A DNA stretch of 45,737 nucleotides, from NCBI GenBank assembly GCA_039933315.1, contig JBDTOI010000012.1, positions 1 through 45,737 on the forward strand. The letters run 5' to 3'. Below the pieces are notes generated by a model. The model saw nothing but the letters and a program-made list of their open reading frames with translations. It did no database searches and had not been told where the DNA came from. Positions 24,393-33,437 of this stretch are shown here, piece by piece. Numbering within the stretch: position 1 is the stretch's first letter; every line of letters starts with the position of its first letter. The position numbers were made by a program, and so were the translations under genes. This stretch comes from DASXRU01 sp039933315. GTDB lineage: Bacteria > Acidobacteriota > Blastocatellia > Pyrinomonadales > Pyrinomonadaceae.

Positions 24393-24663
24393 TTGGTCAA
24401 TGTGGCCCAATTGATTGCTCCGTGTTCGATGTCGCTGGAACCATTCGGGATGTCAGACAGCAAAAGATCATCGAGGCTTTGCGCAAAAAGTAGCCGACTG
24501 CTTCGAAGCGAGAACATCGGCATTGGTTCGTGTTGGTTCGTGAGATTTAGTGTAATTTCGTGGATCGTGTGCTTAGGATTCGGAGCCATACGATCCAGTA
24601 GAGTCTCGAGGCGATTGGAAGCTGCATTGCTTCCTCAGTCAGTTGTTCAAGTGTTAGTGGCAT
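24393..24663 (-). pseudogene. Remnant of an addiction-module antitoxin (CHP02574-like) split by a repeat
   Basis: A minus-strand ATG at 24663 opens MPLTLEQLTEEAMQLPIASR, which matches the N-terminus of the CHP02574 family of antitoxin-like proteins. The frame then runs into the dispersed repeat at 24524-24597 and stops. Past the repeat, in another frame, RLLFAQSLDDLLLSD resembles the next part of such proteins (RxLLxxSLDD). The simplest reading is that the repeat inserted into the gene and inactivated it. No RelE/ParE toxin is seen next to it. The rest of the stretch between the M16 genes and transketolase shows no gene. Confidence 0.45.
24524..24597. repeat. Dispersed repeat, family B, copy 1
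   Basis: About 73 bases starting TTGGTTCGTGTTGG and ending CCATACGATCCA. An internal pair TGGATCGT and ACGATCCA can form a hairpin. The same sequence with about ten changes is at 29072-29146. It interrupts an antitoxin-like gene. Confidence 0.75.
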
Positions 24664-24797
24664 AGGGAAATAGTAGTCGCTCAAGAAAAGAAGCTCAAGC
24701 TAGCAGAATCCACTCCCCCAAACGTGCTAGTATTTCGTCGAAAACAAGATCGACACTCGTTCTGAACCTTCAAAAACTCTCGTCGGAGTCATAGAGC

Positions 24798-26840
24798 ATG
24801 AGTGCATCCACGCCGCAAATGAACAATCAGACTAAAACTCTCGACCAGCTTTGCATTAATACAATTCGCACGCTGGCGCTCGATGCCGTGCAAAAGGCGG
24901 AGTCGGGTCATCCCGGCCTGCCCCTGGGCGCGGCGCCGATGGCCTACGTTTTATGGACGCGATTCCTCCGGCACAACCCAAAGAATCCGAAGTGGGAAAA
25001 CCGCGATCGCTTTCTGCTGTCAGCGGGGCACGGTTCGATGCTGCTTTACTCTTTGCTTTATCTGACCGGCTATGACCTTTCGCTTGATGAGATCAAGAAC
25101 TTTCGCCAGTGGGGCTCGAAGACGCCGGGGCATCCTGAGTACGGTTTGACCCCCGGAGTAGAAATCACGACCGGACCACTGGGCCAGGGCTTTGCGAACG
25201 GCGTCGGCATGGCCATGGGCGCGGCGCACCTGGCCGCAAAGTTTAACCAGAACGACTTTCCCATCATCGATCATCATGTGTATGCGATCGTTTCCGACGG
25301 CGATTTAATGGAAGGTGTCGCCTCGGAAGCTGCCTCGCTGGCCGGACATCTCAAACTGGGCAAGCTGATTTACCTTTACGACGACAACAAAGTCACCATC
25401 GAAGGCTTTACCGATCTCGCGTTCAGCGAAGACGTGTCGAAACGCTTTGAAGCGTACGGCTGGCACACGCTGACGGTCGAAGATGGCAACGATACGGATG
25501 CTATCGAAGCGGCAATTCTAGAAGCTCAGTCGGTAGGCACACAACCTTCCTTGATTTCCGTTAAGACAGTCATTGGCTACGGCATGCCCAGCGCAGGCAC
25601 GCGCAAAGCACACAGCGACGCGCCCGGTGAAGAGGCCGTGCGGGAAACCAAACGTCACCTCGGTTGGCCGGAAGACAAACAGTTCTACGTGCCCGAGGAA
25701 GCTTTGACACATTTTCGTCAGGCTGTTTCCCGCGGTCAGGAGCAGGAAAAGGAGTGGCACGCCCTGGTTAATAAGTACCAGGAGAAACATGCTGAACTGG
25801 GGAGCACCTGGCGCACGGTAATGAGCGGCGAGTTGCCGGCAGACTGGGAAACACACCTGCCGTCGTTCGACAACGCCAAGCCGATGGCGACGCGTGCAGC
25901 CAGTGGCGAAGTAATCAATGCGCTGGCGCCCCACCTGCCTATGCTGATTGGCGGCTCCGCTGATCTGGGAGTTTCCAACAACACCGACATTAAGGACGGC
26001 GGCGACTTTGAAGCCGGTAGTTATGACGGCCGGATCATTCACTTCGGCGTGCGCGAGCACGCGATGGGCTCGACCCTGACGGGCTTGAGCCTGAACGGCG
26101 GTTTGATTCCCTTTGGGGGAACCTTCCTGACGTTTTCCGATTACATGCGCCCGGCGATTCGGTTGGCAGCTCTTTCTGAAGTTCAGGTCATTTATGTTTT
26201 CACGCACGACTCGATCGGCCTGGGAGAGGATGGTCCGACGCACCAGTCAGTCGAACACGTCGCGGCGCTGCGGGCGATTCCACACTTGTTTGTGATTCGA
26301 CCCGCTGACGTGCACGAAGTACGCGAGGCCTGGCGCATCGCCATCCTGCGCCGCAAAGCTCCCACCGCGCTCGCGCTTACCAGACAGAAAGTCCCATTGA
26401 TCGATCGCAAGCTCCATTCATCCGCCGAAGGCTTGCGCCGCGGCGCCTACATTCTGGCAGAAGCCCGGCCGTCAGGTAGGGCGCAGAGGAACTGGCCGCA
26501 ACTAATCCTGATCGCCACGGGCTCAGAGGTGTCGCTGGCACTCGAAGCGCGCGAGACCCTGCAAAAAGAAGATATTCCCACCCGTGTGGTCTCCATGCCC
26601 TGCTGGGAATTATTCGAAGAACAGCCGGAAGAATACCGTAACGAAGTCCTCCCGCCTGAGGTCGCAGGGCGATTGGCAATCGAAGCCGGTGTGCGGCAGG
26701 GATGGGATCGATGGATTGGTCCAAAAGGCGACGCGATCTGTCTCGATCGTTTTGGCGGATCGGCGCCGGGCGATGTGGCCATGCGCGAACTGGGATTCAA
26801 CCTCGAGAATGTTTTGCATCACGCCCGGAGTTTGATTTGA
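24798..26840 (+). CDS. tkt: Transketolase
   Basis: A 680-residue thiamine-dependent enzyme of the pentose phosphate pathway that moves two-carbon units between sugar phosphates. The N-terminal domain has ESGHPGLPLGAAPMAYVLW, GPLGQGFANGVGMAMG and the thiamine diphosphate motif SDGDLMEGVASEAASLAGH. The middle domain has ADLGVSNNTDI, HFGVREHAMGS and YVFTHDSIGLGEDGPTHQ. The C-terminal domain ends normally. Length and order fit the family. GGAG lies about ten bases before the ATG. A truncated antitoxin-like sequence starts right after its stop codon. Confidence 0.97.
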   Translation: MSASTPQMNNQTKTLDQLCINTIRTLALDAVQKAESGHPGLPLGAAPMAYVLWTRFLRHNPKNPKWENRDRFLLSAGHGSMLLYSLLYLTGYDLSLDEIKNFRQWGSKTPGHPEYGLTPGVEITTGPLGQGFANGVGMAMGAAHLAAKFNQNDFPIIDHHVYAIVSDGDLMEGVASEAASLAGHLKLGKLIYLYDDNKVTIEGFTDLAFSEDVSKRFEAYGWHTLTVEDGNDTDAIEAAILEAQSVGTQPSLISVKTVIGYGMPSAGTRKAHSDAPGEEAVRETKRHLGWPEDKQFYVPEEALTHFRQAVSRGQEQEKEWHALVNKYQEKHAELGSTWRTVMSGELPADWETHLPSFDNAKPMATRAASGEVINALAPHLPMLIGGSADLGVSNNTDIKDGGDFEAGSYDGRIIHFGVREHAMGSTLTGLSLNGGLIPFGGTFLTFSDYMRPAIRLAALSEVQVIYVFTHDSIGLGEDGPTHQSVEHVAALRAIPHLFVIRPADVHEVREAWRIAILRRKAPTALALTRQKVPLIDRKLHSSAEGLRRGAYILAEARPSGRAQRNWPQLILIATGSEVSLALEARETLQKEDIPTRVVSMPCWELFEEQPEEYRNEVLPPEVAGRLAIEAGVRQGWDRWIGPKGDAICLDRFGGSAPGDVAMRELGFNLENVLHHARSLI

Positions 26841-26841
26841 G

Positions 26842-27141
26842 TTTGAAGGCCAAAACCTGTGGCTCGTCGCTGGCACAAGCTCTGATCGAGAGTTTGGATG
26901 ATGAGGTCGATGCAAATGCTGAGCTACTGTGGCGTGACGAGATTCGCCGGAGGGATGCCGAGGTCAGAAGTGGTCGAGCCGTGCTGAAGCCCGCCGATCA
27001 GGTTCTACGTGACGCGCGCGAGCGGTTGCGATGCATGAAATAGTCGTTCACGAAGATGAAGTTGCTTCCCGCTTCGATAAGATAAGATCCTTCCCTTCTC
27101 CTGTACGCCGTTTCCATGTCCCACGAGGTTCAAATCAAACA
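26842..27141 (+). pseudogene. Remnant of an addiction module: antitoxin C-terminal part and toxin start
   Basis: In the frame ending at 27043, residues SLAQALIESLDDEVD, then LWRDEIRRRDAEVRSGRAV, closely resemble the middle and end of CHP02574 antitoxin-like proteins. The normal N-terminus (MxxTxEQLxEEALxLP) is missing, leaving only a possible TTG start that overlaps the transketolase end. From 27031, overlapping its stop, a second frame begins MHEIVVHEDEVASRFD, like the first strand of a RelE/ParE toxin, but it stops after 36 codons near 27141. Both look decayed. The missing N-terminus here and the N-terminal piece at 24393-24663, on opposite sides of transketolase, are suggestive but lie in opposite orientation. 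Confidence 0.5.
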
Positions 27142-28219
27142 GTTTGAGCTGTCTGAACAGGAGGCGGTGCTTTCGTTTCTACGCATCGCCTACGCTAACG
27201 AACCGCGCAAGAGTGATCCCGCCTTCTGGAAATGGCACTACCTGGAGAACCCCTACACATCGCTGGACGACATCCCGCTCTGGATTATCAAAGACGGCGA
27301 ACGAGTGGTGGGCCAGGCAGCTACGATCCTGGTCGAAGTCAAAGTCATGGAGGAAACCAGACGAGGGATATGGATCCTGGACTTCATTCTTTTCCCGGAA
27401 TATCGCGGACAAAAACTGGGCAAGCGTTTGCTCATGCTGGCCCGGGAAAAGTACCCGACGATGTTTGCCCTGGGCTTCAATGAGCAATCCGGCAACGTGC
27501 TCCGCAGTCTCGACTGGGTAGCAATGGGATCTGTCCATCGTTACCAGCGGCTGCTTTATCCCGGTCATGCTCTCAAAGGGATTTCAAGCTTCGCGCCCCT
27601 GCGTGAACTGGCCAACCTTGGTTACGCTCCCTTTCGCCCCCATCTGGATGGGCCGTCAGCCAAACAGGACTACACGGTGCGCGAGGTTGCCGACTTCGAT
27701 AGCTCCTTCGACGACCTGTGGCAAAGGGTGTCCGGACAATGGCCTTGCGCGGTAAGTCGCAGGTCGGAATATCTACGTTGGCAGTTTCGCCAACAACCGC
27801 TTAAAAAGTTCGAGATAGTGGGTCTGTATGAGCAGGAGAGGCTATTGGGTTATGTAGTCCTGTTCTTTAGAAAGGAAGAGGCTGGCGCGAGAAAGGAAGA
27901 GACCGGCGCGCCGCCCAAGGCCGCCATCAGCGATCTCTGTTACGATGCGCGCAACGCCGACGGCGTCATCGACGGACTACTGAACGCCGCGCTTTGGCGC
28001 GCCCTGGAAAGACGTGCCGGCAGTTTGGTGACGGATGTGCTCGACTCGCGAGTGGAAGCGCGCTTGCGACATTTCGGCTTCTGGCGCATCAAGGCCTCGC
28101 CCGAGTTCATGGTCTATTCACCAACACGACAAGACGTGATGTACCAGCCGGACAATTGGTTTCTCACGCGGGCGGATTCGGACGTGAGCATTTTCGAAGA
28201 ACCGAATATCCAGCCGTAA
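27116..28219 (+). CDS. GNAT-fold acetyltransferase-like protein
   Basis: A 367-residue cytosolic protein. The first half is a GNAT domain: IAYANEPRKSDPAFWKWHYLENP, read here as YANEPRKSDPAFWKWHYLENP minus the ends, is typical of the FemAB/GNAT-like start. The acetyl-CoA binding loop follows as LFPEYRGQKLGKRLLMLARE (about residues 95-114). The second half repeats the fold in weaker form (RRSEYLRWQFRQQP, then LLGYVVLFFRKEE). Such two-lobed proteins are often found in polysaccharide clusters. It precedes a polysaccharide deacetylase by 24 bases, so the two probably share a transcript and may modify an extracellular glycan. The acyl acceptor is unknown. Confidence 0.75.
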   Translation: MSHEVQIKQFELSEQEAVLSFLRIAYANEPRKSDPAFWKWHYLENPYTSLDDIPLWIIKDGERVVGQAATILVEVKVMEETRRGIWILDFILFPEYRGQKLGKRLLMLAREKYPTMFALGFNEQSGNVLRSLDWVAMGSVHRYQRLLYPGHALKGISSFAPLRELANLGYAPFRPHLDGPSAKQDYTVREVADFDSSFDDLWQRVSGQWPCAVSRRSEYLRWQFRQQPLKKFEIVGLYEQERLLGYVVLFFRKEEAGARKEETGAPPKAAISDLCYDARNADGVIDGLLNAALWRALERRAGSLVTDVLDSRVEARLRHFGFWRIKASPEFMVYSPTRQDVMYQPDNWFLTRADSDVSIFEEPNIQP

Positions 28220-28243
28220 GGCTGACGTGCAGCAGTTTCCCGC

Positions 28244-28972
28244 ATGAACATTCCCGTTATTTTCTATCACAAGATTGACCGGCCCGCGCCTGATTCACTT
28301 GTGCGCGGCGGCTTTACTCCACCGGGCAGGTTTGCCCGGCAGATGGCCTACCTAAAGAAGTCGGGGTTTGTTTTCTACACGGCTTCCGAGCTGGTGGCGC
28401 ACTTCCAACAGCATGGGGTTTTCCCTGAAAAAGGTATCGCGGTGACTTTTGATGACGGTTGGCAGGACAACTTCACGAATGCTTTCCCGGTGCTGAAAGA
28501 GCTCGGTGTCAAGGCCACTATCTTCATCATTCCTTCAGTTGTCGGGGAAACATCCACCAAGGCCGCGGCAAAAGGCGAAGGGCCGCGGGCACACCTTTCA
28601 CGCGCTGAGATTCTGGAAATGGCGCGCGCCGGAATTGAGTTCGGCTCGCATTCGCTGAACCATAGATGGTTGCCCCAACTCACTCCCACGGAAGTGAAGT
28701 TCGAGGTCGAGGAAGCCAGGACCCAGATTGAGCAACTGACGCAGAAACCCTGTCTGACCTTTGCCTATCCGGCAGGTTACTTTTCGGACGAAGCCAAAGA
28801 GATAATTCGCGCCGCCGGTCACACCGCAGCCTTCACCACCGTTTATGGCCCAACAGATCAAATCGACCTCTATGCCCTGAATCGAACTGAAGTTTTGCGC
28901 CACGATCGCTTCATGTTTCAGTTCGCGAGTAAGGTGAAGCCGTTTCAGCGATCCTCGTCAGCCGGGATTTGA
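28244..28972 (+). CDS. Polysaccharide deacetylase (NodB-like)
   Basis: A 242-residue enzyme of carbohydrate esterase family 4, which removes acetyl groups from N-acetylated sugars in glycans. The first catalytic motif is TFDDGWQDN (the first Asp is the base, the second binds metal). The second is FGSHSLNH (metal-binding His-x3-His). FAYPAGYF and later motifs are in the expected order. No clear signal peptide is visible, since the start MNIPVIFYHKI begins directly with the first strand. It follows the GNAT-like gene closely and likely works with it. The plus-strand block ends here, and a family B repeat lies downstream. Confidence 0.92.
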   Translation: MNIPVIFYHKIDRPAPDSLVRGGFTPPGRFARQMAYLKKSGFVFYTASELVAHFQQHGVFPEKGIAVTFDDGWQDNFTNAFPVLKELGVKATIFIIPSVVGETSTKAAAKGEGPRAHLSRAEILEMARAGIEFGSHSLNHRWLPQLTPTEVKFEVEEARTQIEQLTQKPCLTFAYPAGYFSDEAKEIIRAAGHTAAFTTVYGPTDQIDLYALNRTEVLRHDRFMFQFASKVKPFQRSSSAGI

Positions 28973-29071
28973 GCGATGAAAGCCGTAGGCAGAGTTGGGC
29001 TGACGGTCCGCTTTGCACAAACATTCATCCGCCCCTTCGAAGCGGACAATTGGGAACGTCTAAAATCCGCG

Positions 29072-29146
29072 TGGGTCCGTGTTACTTCGTGAGATTTCGT
29101 GTGATTTCGGGGATCGTGCGCTTAGGAATCGGAACCATACGATCCA
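29072..29146. repeat. Dispersed repeat, family B, copy 2
   Basis: Matches the copy at 24524-24597 along its whole length, including the stem GGATCGT and ACGATCC and the loop with CTTAGGAATCGGAACC. It lies between the convergent deacetylase and DUF5990 genes and could act as a transcription boundary. Confidence 0.75.
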
Positions 29147-29221
29147 CGAAATCAAACCAAGCTACACTAGAGACCACGAAATCAGAGTTTTTTGTGCAAA
29201 CCCCTGACAATCGCAGACTGA

Positions 29222-29680
29222 TCATCTGGTTCTTCCCACTGTCCATCCCGCGAAGGGCTTCACCGTGCCGCACGTGGGTCCGCCGTCTTTTCCTGTGCCC
29301 TGCACCCGCGTCTCGAGAAACGAGTCATTAGCTGCTGACAATTGGTCGATCATCTCCCAGGTAATTCTTCTTAAGGGTATCTTCAAACGGCGACTCCAAC
29401 CGGTGCCGGACTGCCCCGCGTATGTGCCGATATCGATGTAAACGAATCGCTCTCCGGTGGGACCCTGCACGATGGGACCAAGAAAATTGGGCGCATCATC
29501 ATTGCGCCCGGGCTTTACTCGCACGGTGAATTCGAATGACAGGTCCTTCCCTTTGGATCTCTGCTTCTGGATGGTCTCGTAATCATTGCCCCGGCCTTTC
29601 TGCAAACCGAAGTCAACGCCCGCGAGCGGCTTCTCGAGTATGATCCGCATTGTTAATTCGGGTTCCATGCCTTCCCTCAT
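29222..29680 (-). CDS. DUF5990-like protein
   Basis: A protein of about 152 residues resembling DUF5990: MRIILEKPLAGVDFGLQKG near the start, FLGPIVQGPTGERFVYIDIG in the middle and WSRRLKIPLRRITWEMI after it. It is probably a beta-rich cytosolic protein with no known activity. Two starts are possible: ATG at 29680, five bases after AGGGGG, or ATG at 29668, right after GAGGGAAGG. It begins about 15 bases after the DNA-3-methyladenine glycosylase gene and is probably co-transcribed with it. The C-terminal tail (VKPFAGWTVG) is short and unstructured. Family assignment is moderately sure. Confidence 0.7.
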   Translation of the reverse strand: MREGMEPELTMRIILEKPLAGVDFGLQKGRGNDYETIQKQRSKGKDLSFEFTVRVKPGRNDDAPNFLGPIVQGPTGERFVYIDIGTYAGQSGTGWSRRLKIPLRRITWEMIDQLSAANDSFLETRVQGTGKDGGPTCGTVKPFAGWTVGRTR

Positions 29681-29695
29681 CAAAGCCCCCTGAGC

Positions 29696-30247
29696 TCAGC
29701 GAATTTCTTTGTATCTAAAACATTGCGGGTCGTGATCGTTAACCATTCCCACAGCCTGCATAAAGGCATAGCAAATCGTCGGGCCCACAAACTTGAAACC
29801 TCTTCGCAACAGCTCTCGGCTGAGCGTTTCCGATTCCGCGGTACTGGCAGGCGCCTGCGAAACTCCACTCTTCCTGCGCAAAGGCTTGCCCCCCACAAAG
29901 GCCCAGACAAAGGCGTCGAAGCTGCCAAACTCTTTCTGCACCTGAAGAAAAGATTTCGCGTTCTGAATAGCTGAGACTACCTTCAGCCGATTGCGAACGA
30001 TACCGGGATTCGCAAGTAGTTGGGAAACTTTGCGCGAGTCATACTTAGCGATCTCTTTTACGTCGAAATTATCAAAGCCCTCGCGGTAGTTATCACGCTT
30101 CCGCAGGATTGTTTCCCAGCTCAATCCGGCCTGCGCTCCCTCCAGAATCAGAAACTCGAACAGCACTCGATCACGGTGCTGCGGCACGCCCCATTCCTGG
30201 TCGTGATACATAATCGACAGATCGGTTCTGGCCCAGGTACAGCGACG
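29696..30247 (-). CDS. tag: DNA-3-methyladenine glycosylase I
   Basis: A base-excision repair enzyme of 183 residues that removes 3-methyladenine from alkylated DNA. The zinc-binding residues of TagA are present: Cys4 in MRRCTWA, His17 in YHDQEWG, and the C-terminal His and Cys in NDHDPQCF. The substrate pocket segment LEGAQAGLSWETILRKRDNY is intact. I start at 30247 (MRRCTW) because that matches the family N-terminus. The frame extends to 30325, but the extra 26 codons come from a dispersed repeat (30259-30303) and would add an unusual tail. A DUF5990 gene follows in the same operon. Confidence 0.93.
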   Translation of the reverse strand, partial: RRCTWARTDLSIMYHDQEWGVPQHRDRVLFEFLILEGAQAGLSWETILRKRDNYREGFDNFDVKEIAKYDSRKVSQLLANPGIVRNRLKVVSAIQNAKSFLQVQKEFGSFDAFVWAFVGGKPLRRKSGVSQAPASTAESETLSRELLRRGFKFVGPTICYAFMQAVGMVNDHDPQCFRYKEIR

Positions 30248-30258
30248 CATTTGCTCAA

Positions 30259-30303
30259 CGATTTGGAGTGCGGTGGCAAGCGAAGCGCGACACCGCTTTG
30301 GCC
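30259..30303. repeat. Dispersed hairpin repeat at the 5' end of the glycosylase gene
   Basis: GCGGTG and CACCGC flank AGCGAAGCGCGA, giving a short hairpin. The sequence GGAGTGCGGTGGCAAGCGAA continues the open frame of the glycosylase upstream of its real start. It appears to be an inserted element that leaves the coding region intact. Confidence 0.5.
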
Positions 30304-30435
30304 TGGCCAGTAAGCTTTCCCCCAAGTCGAGGGAGCACCACCGCGGTCGCTCACAAGCCGATGCAAGAAATTAGGTAACTAGTTTATTGCTAGCTCAATC
30401 CCGCCACCCCTGAAAATTATCCAATCCTGTTTTGA

Positions 30436-32955
30436 TTAGGACCTCACCGGGCGCGTTTCTTCAACCAGACGTCCCACTGCGGCAATAAGTTTTTCCGGTT
30501 CCACAGGTTTCGCCAGGTGCAAATGAAAGCCGGCGTTCAGGGCCAGCTCGCGATCGTTTTCGGTGGCATAGGCGGTAAGCGCAATGGCGGGAACCTGTCT
30601 CAGCGCCTCCAAAGGCGATGAGCGAAGCTTGCGTATAAGTTCATAGCCATCTTCTATGGGCAGTCCTATATCGCTCAGCAGCACGTGAGGGTTGAATCCG
30701 GCCATTTGCGACATGGCCTCAGCCGCCGTGGCAGTCTGTTCGACCTCTGCTCCCGCTCGTTCCAGCATCAGCGCCAGGAGCGTGCGCGCGTCGGTTTCAT
30801 CTTCGACTAACAGCACGCGAACTCCTTCGAGCTGTCCGGACTTGGCCGCGAATACTTCATCCGGCAATTCCGCCGGCTCGAATTCTCCGGTTTGCGGGGT
30901 CCTGATGGCTGTCAGCGGCAGACTCACCGTAAAGGTGGAACCGTGATCCGGCCCACCGCTTTCAGCGGCTACGGTGCCGCCATGAAGCTCCACCAGATGC
31001 CTGACGATGGCCAAGCCTAACCCCAAGCCGCCATGCGCCCGGGTCGCAGTGGAATCCGCCTGGCGAAACCTCTCAAACACATGGGGCAGAAACTCGGGCC
31101 GGATGCCCATACCTGTGTCGTGTACGGCGATCTCCGCGGAGGACTCGCTTTGTCGCAAGTGAACTTCGACTGACCCATCGCGCGGGGTAAACTTCACCGC
31201 GTTGGACAACAGATTCCAGATCACTTGTTGTAGGCGGTCGGGGTCACCGGTAACCGGTCCGATAAAAGGCTCGCGAATTACCTGAATCGAAATTTGTTTA
31301 GCATCCGCGGCGGGGTGCACTGCGTCAATTGCCGCTTCCACCACTGGCGTTAGATCCATGGGGCGCACATCCAGTTTGAGTTTTCCTGAGACTATGCGCG
31401 AAACATCAACCAGATCCTCAATTAGCTGCGCCTGCATTTTGGCGTTACGTTCAATGGTTTCTAACGCGTACGCCGACGTCGCTTCGTCCAGGCTCTTGCT
31501 GCGCATCATTCCCAACCAGCCCAGCATCGCGGTTAAGGGAGTGCGCAACTCGTGCGAGAGGGTTGCCAGAAAGTCGTCCTTGATACGGTTAGCTTCTTCA
31601 GCCTCGTTACGGGCGGCGTGCTCGAGTTGCAAAAGCTTGGCCCGCTCTTCATCCGCCAACTTCTGCTCCGTTATGTCCATGGTGACGCCGCGCATTCCCA
31701 CCGGCCGCCCCTGGTCATCAAACACGGCCACCGACTGCGACTCCACCCATAACACGCGCCCGTCTTTGGCGATCCAGCGAAACTGGTTCGACCCCTTGCG
31801 GCCACAGGTAAAGGTTGCCTCGGCGGCGGCGGCGGCGGGTTCTCGATCATCGGGATGAACAATGGATAACCAGAAGTTTGGCGTGGCCAGCCATTCGTTC
31901 ACGCTGTAACCCAGCATCGTCGCCACATAGTCGCTGACATAATTCATTCGTTGGTCGTCAGCAGCGGGTTCGCCCCACGCTTCCCAAACCACGCCCGGCA
32001 CATTAGCGACGATATTGTTGAGACGCTGGCGTTCGCTCTCGATCTGCGAAGCGAGGAGACCCTTCTCTTCTTCTATACTTCTTCGCTCGCCGACAATTGC
32101 CGCAAGCACCAGGGCCGTAAGTGTGATGGTGCCCATGAAAGCCTGTAACAGCAGGAGTGACTCATTGGGGTGGCTGTGTATGAAGGGTCCGAGGCCGCGA
32201 GCAGTTCCCCAGACCGCTATTCCAGCCAGGGTAATTATTGCGGTCGTCACACCACGCTGGCCAAACCGAAAGGCGGCCCAGATAAAGAAGGGAAACATCA
32301 GATGGGCCAGCGGATAGTTTTTGTCGCTGGTAGGAATCCAGCCACCAAATACAAAGAGAGTTACCAGGACCAGCGAGAGCAGAAAAAGACCACCTTCCAG
32401 GAGTTTCTTTGAGTCCCACCTTGTTCTTGCCTTGGATGACCAGGCCAGCAGTAATGGTGTCACCACCAGCGCACCCACGCCGTCTCCCAGCCACCACGTT
32501 AACCATAGCGTGGAGTAGTTTTCCCAGCGCGCAGCGCCAGTGGCGCACAGCATTGTGCTGCCGGTTGTGGCGCTCACCATTGGGCTAATTACGGCAGCGA
32601 AAATTGCAAACTGCACGACATGTTGTGCGCGATAGAGTGGCACTCTGGTTCCGGTGTAGCGCAGTACCAGAAAAGCCGCGCAGAGGGCTTCGCCAGTATT
32701 ACCTATACCGATCACGGCGGCAGTGGTAACAGGAACCCCCGTATTCAGATTGGCCAGAAAGGCCCCGAGAAGAATGCCCGGCGCCACCCGGTACCCTAGT
32801 AACAGAAGAGCGGCGATGGCGAGTCCGGTGGGCGGCCAGACTGGTGAAACGTTGGTATGAACTGAGGCCAGGGAGAATCCACATCCGGCAGCGGCAAAGT
32901 AGAGCAGCGCGATAGCGACGCACAACGCAAGCGAACGAAGGATTCGGTTATTCAT
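30436..32955 (-). CDS. Hybrid sensor histidine kinase with MASE1, PAS and receiver domains
   Basis: An 839-residue membrane sensor. Residues about 1-290 form eight or so membrane helices of the MASE1 type (VSPVWPPTGLAIAALLLLGY and later GVGALVVTPLLLAW). A coiled-coil linker and a PAS fold (about residues 310-430, WEAWGEPAADDQRMNYVSDY) follow. The kinase core has the phospho-acceptor box FLATLSHELRTPLTAML, the N box NLLSNAVKFTPRD, G1 (VHDTGMGIRPE) and G2 (GLGLGLAIVRHLVE). The C-terminal receiver (about residues 715-832) has the acceptor aspartate in VLLSDIGLPIEDGYEL. It senses an unknown signal at the membrane and may phosphorelay to another protein. No partner regulator is nearby. Confidence 0.95.
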   Translation of the reverse strand: MNNRILRSLALCVAIALLYFAAAGCGFSLASVHTNVSPVWPPTGLAIAALLLLGYRVAPGILLGAFLANLNTGVPVTTAAVIGIGNTGEALCAAFLVLRYTGTRVPLYRAQHVVQFAIFAAVISPMVSATTGSTMLCATGAARWENYSTLWLTWWLGDGVGALVVTPLLLAWSSKARTRWDSKKLLEGGLFLLSLVLVTLFVFGGWIPTSDKNYPLAHLMFPFFIWAAFRFGQRGVTTAIITLAGIAVWGTARGLGPFIHSHPNESLLLLQAFMGTITLTALVLAAIVGERRSIEEEKGLLASQIESERQRLNNIVANVPGVVWEAWGEPAADDQRMNYVSDYVATMLGYSVNEWLATPNFWLSIVHPDDREPAAAAAEATFTCGRKGSNQFRWIAKDGRVLWVESQSVAVFDDQGRPVGMRGVTMDITEQKLADEERAKLLQLEHAARNEAEEANRIKDDFLATLSHELRTPLTAMLGWLGMMRSKSLDEATSAYALETIERNAKMQAQLIEDLVDVSRIVSGKLKLDVRPMDLTPVVEAAIDAVHPAADAKQISIQVIREPFIGPVTGDPDRLQQVIWNLLSNAVKFTPRDGSVEVHLRQSESSAEIAVHDTGMGIRPEFLPHVFERFRQADSTATRAHGGLGLGLAIVRHLVELHGGTVAAESGGPDHGSTFTVSLPLTAIRTPQTGEFEPAELPDEVFAAKSGQLEGVRVLLVEDETDARTLLALMLERAGAEVEQTATAAEAMSQMAGFNPHVLLSDIGLPIEDGYELIRKLRSSPLEALRQVPAIALTAYATENDRELALNAGFHLHLAKPVEPEKLIAAVGRLVEETRPVRS

Positions 32956-33095
32956 GCCTAAGATCCCGAGCGGCGCGCTACAAAGTCGGTGGGCTGAATG
33001 CTAAGGCTCAGACCCCAACTTCAATGGTCATTCGTCACGGAGTTGATGATGAGTGCTACCGACTTTAGCTGAGCGCTTTGAAATGTCAAGCTGGA

Positions 33096-33437
33096 TCATT
33101 TGGACTCGCCGTCCTCCGGACCATAGAACAGAACCCAGACACTAAAGTCTTCGCTGAAGTCTGCAAAACGGTGCTCCACACGCGCGGGCGCAAAGAGAAA
33201 ATCACCTGGGCCAAAGGGCTGCCGTGTTTCGCCACAGACGAATTCGCCCTGACCCTGAATCACGATGTAGGCTTCGTCACGTGTATGAGGTTGTTGCGGA
33301 TCGGATTCTCTGGGGGCGTATATCTCGACCAACAGGCTGCCGTGTTGGAAGACAGTCGCGAACCGTTTTCCTTCAGGAGAGGGCAGTCGGGCCAATGCCT
33401 CGTCAACGGTGAACCGGCGGCGGGAATCTTCAGTCAT
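33096..33437 (-). CDS. Cupin-domain protein
   Basis: A 113-residue single-domain cupin. The metal-binding motif 1 reads PQQPHTRDEAYIVIQGQGEF (His and Glu ligands) and motif 2 reads FAPARVEHRFADF (His ligand). Small cupins of this kind bind a metal and often act as sugar isomerases, dioxygenases or ligand sensors. The exact reaction cannot be told. GAGGA precedes the ATG closely. It is preceded on the same strand by a DUF4242 gene about 110 bases away. The 140 bases on the other side contain a diverged inverted repeat with AAAGTCGGT and ACCGACTTT. Confidence 0.88.
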   Translation of the reverse strand: MTEDSRRRFTVDEALARLPSPEGKRFATVFQHGSLLVEIYAPRESDPQQPHTRDEAYIVIQGQGEFVCGETRQPFGPGDFLFAPARVEHRFADFSEDFSVWVLFYGPEDGESK

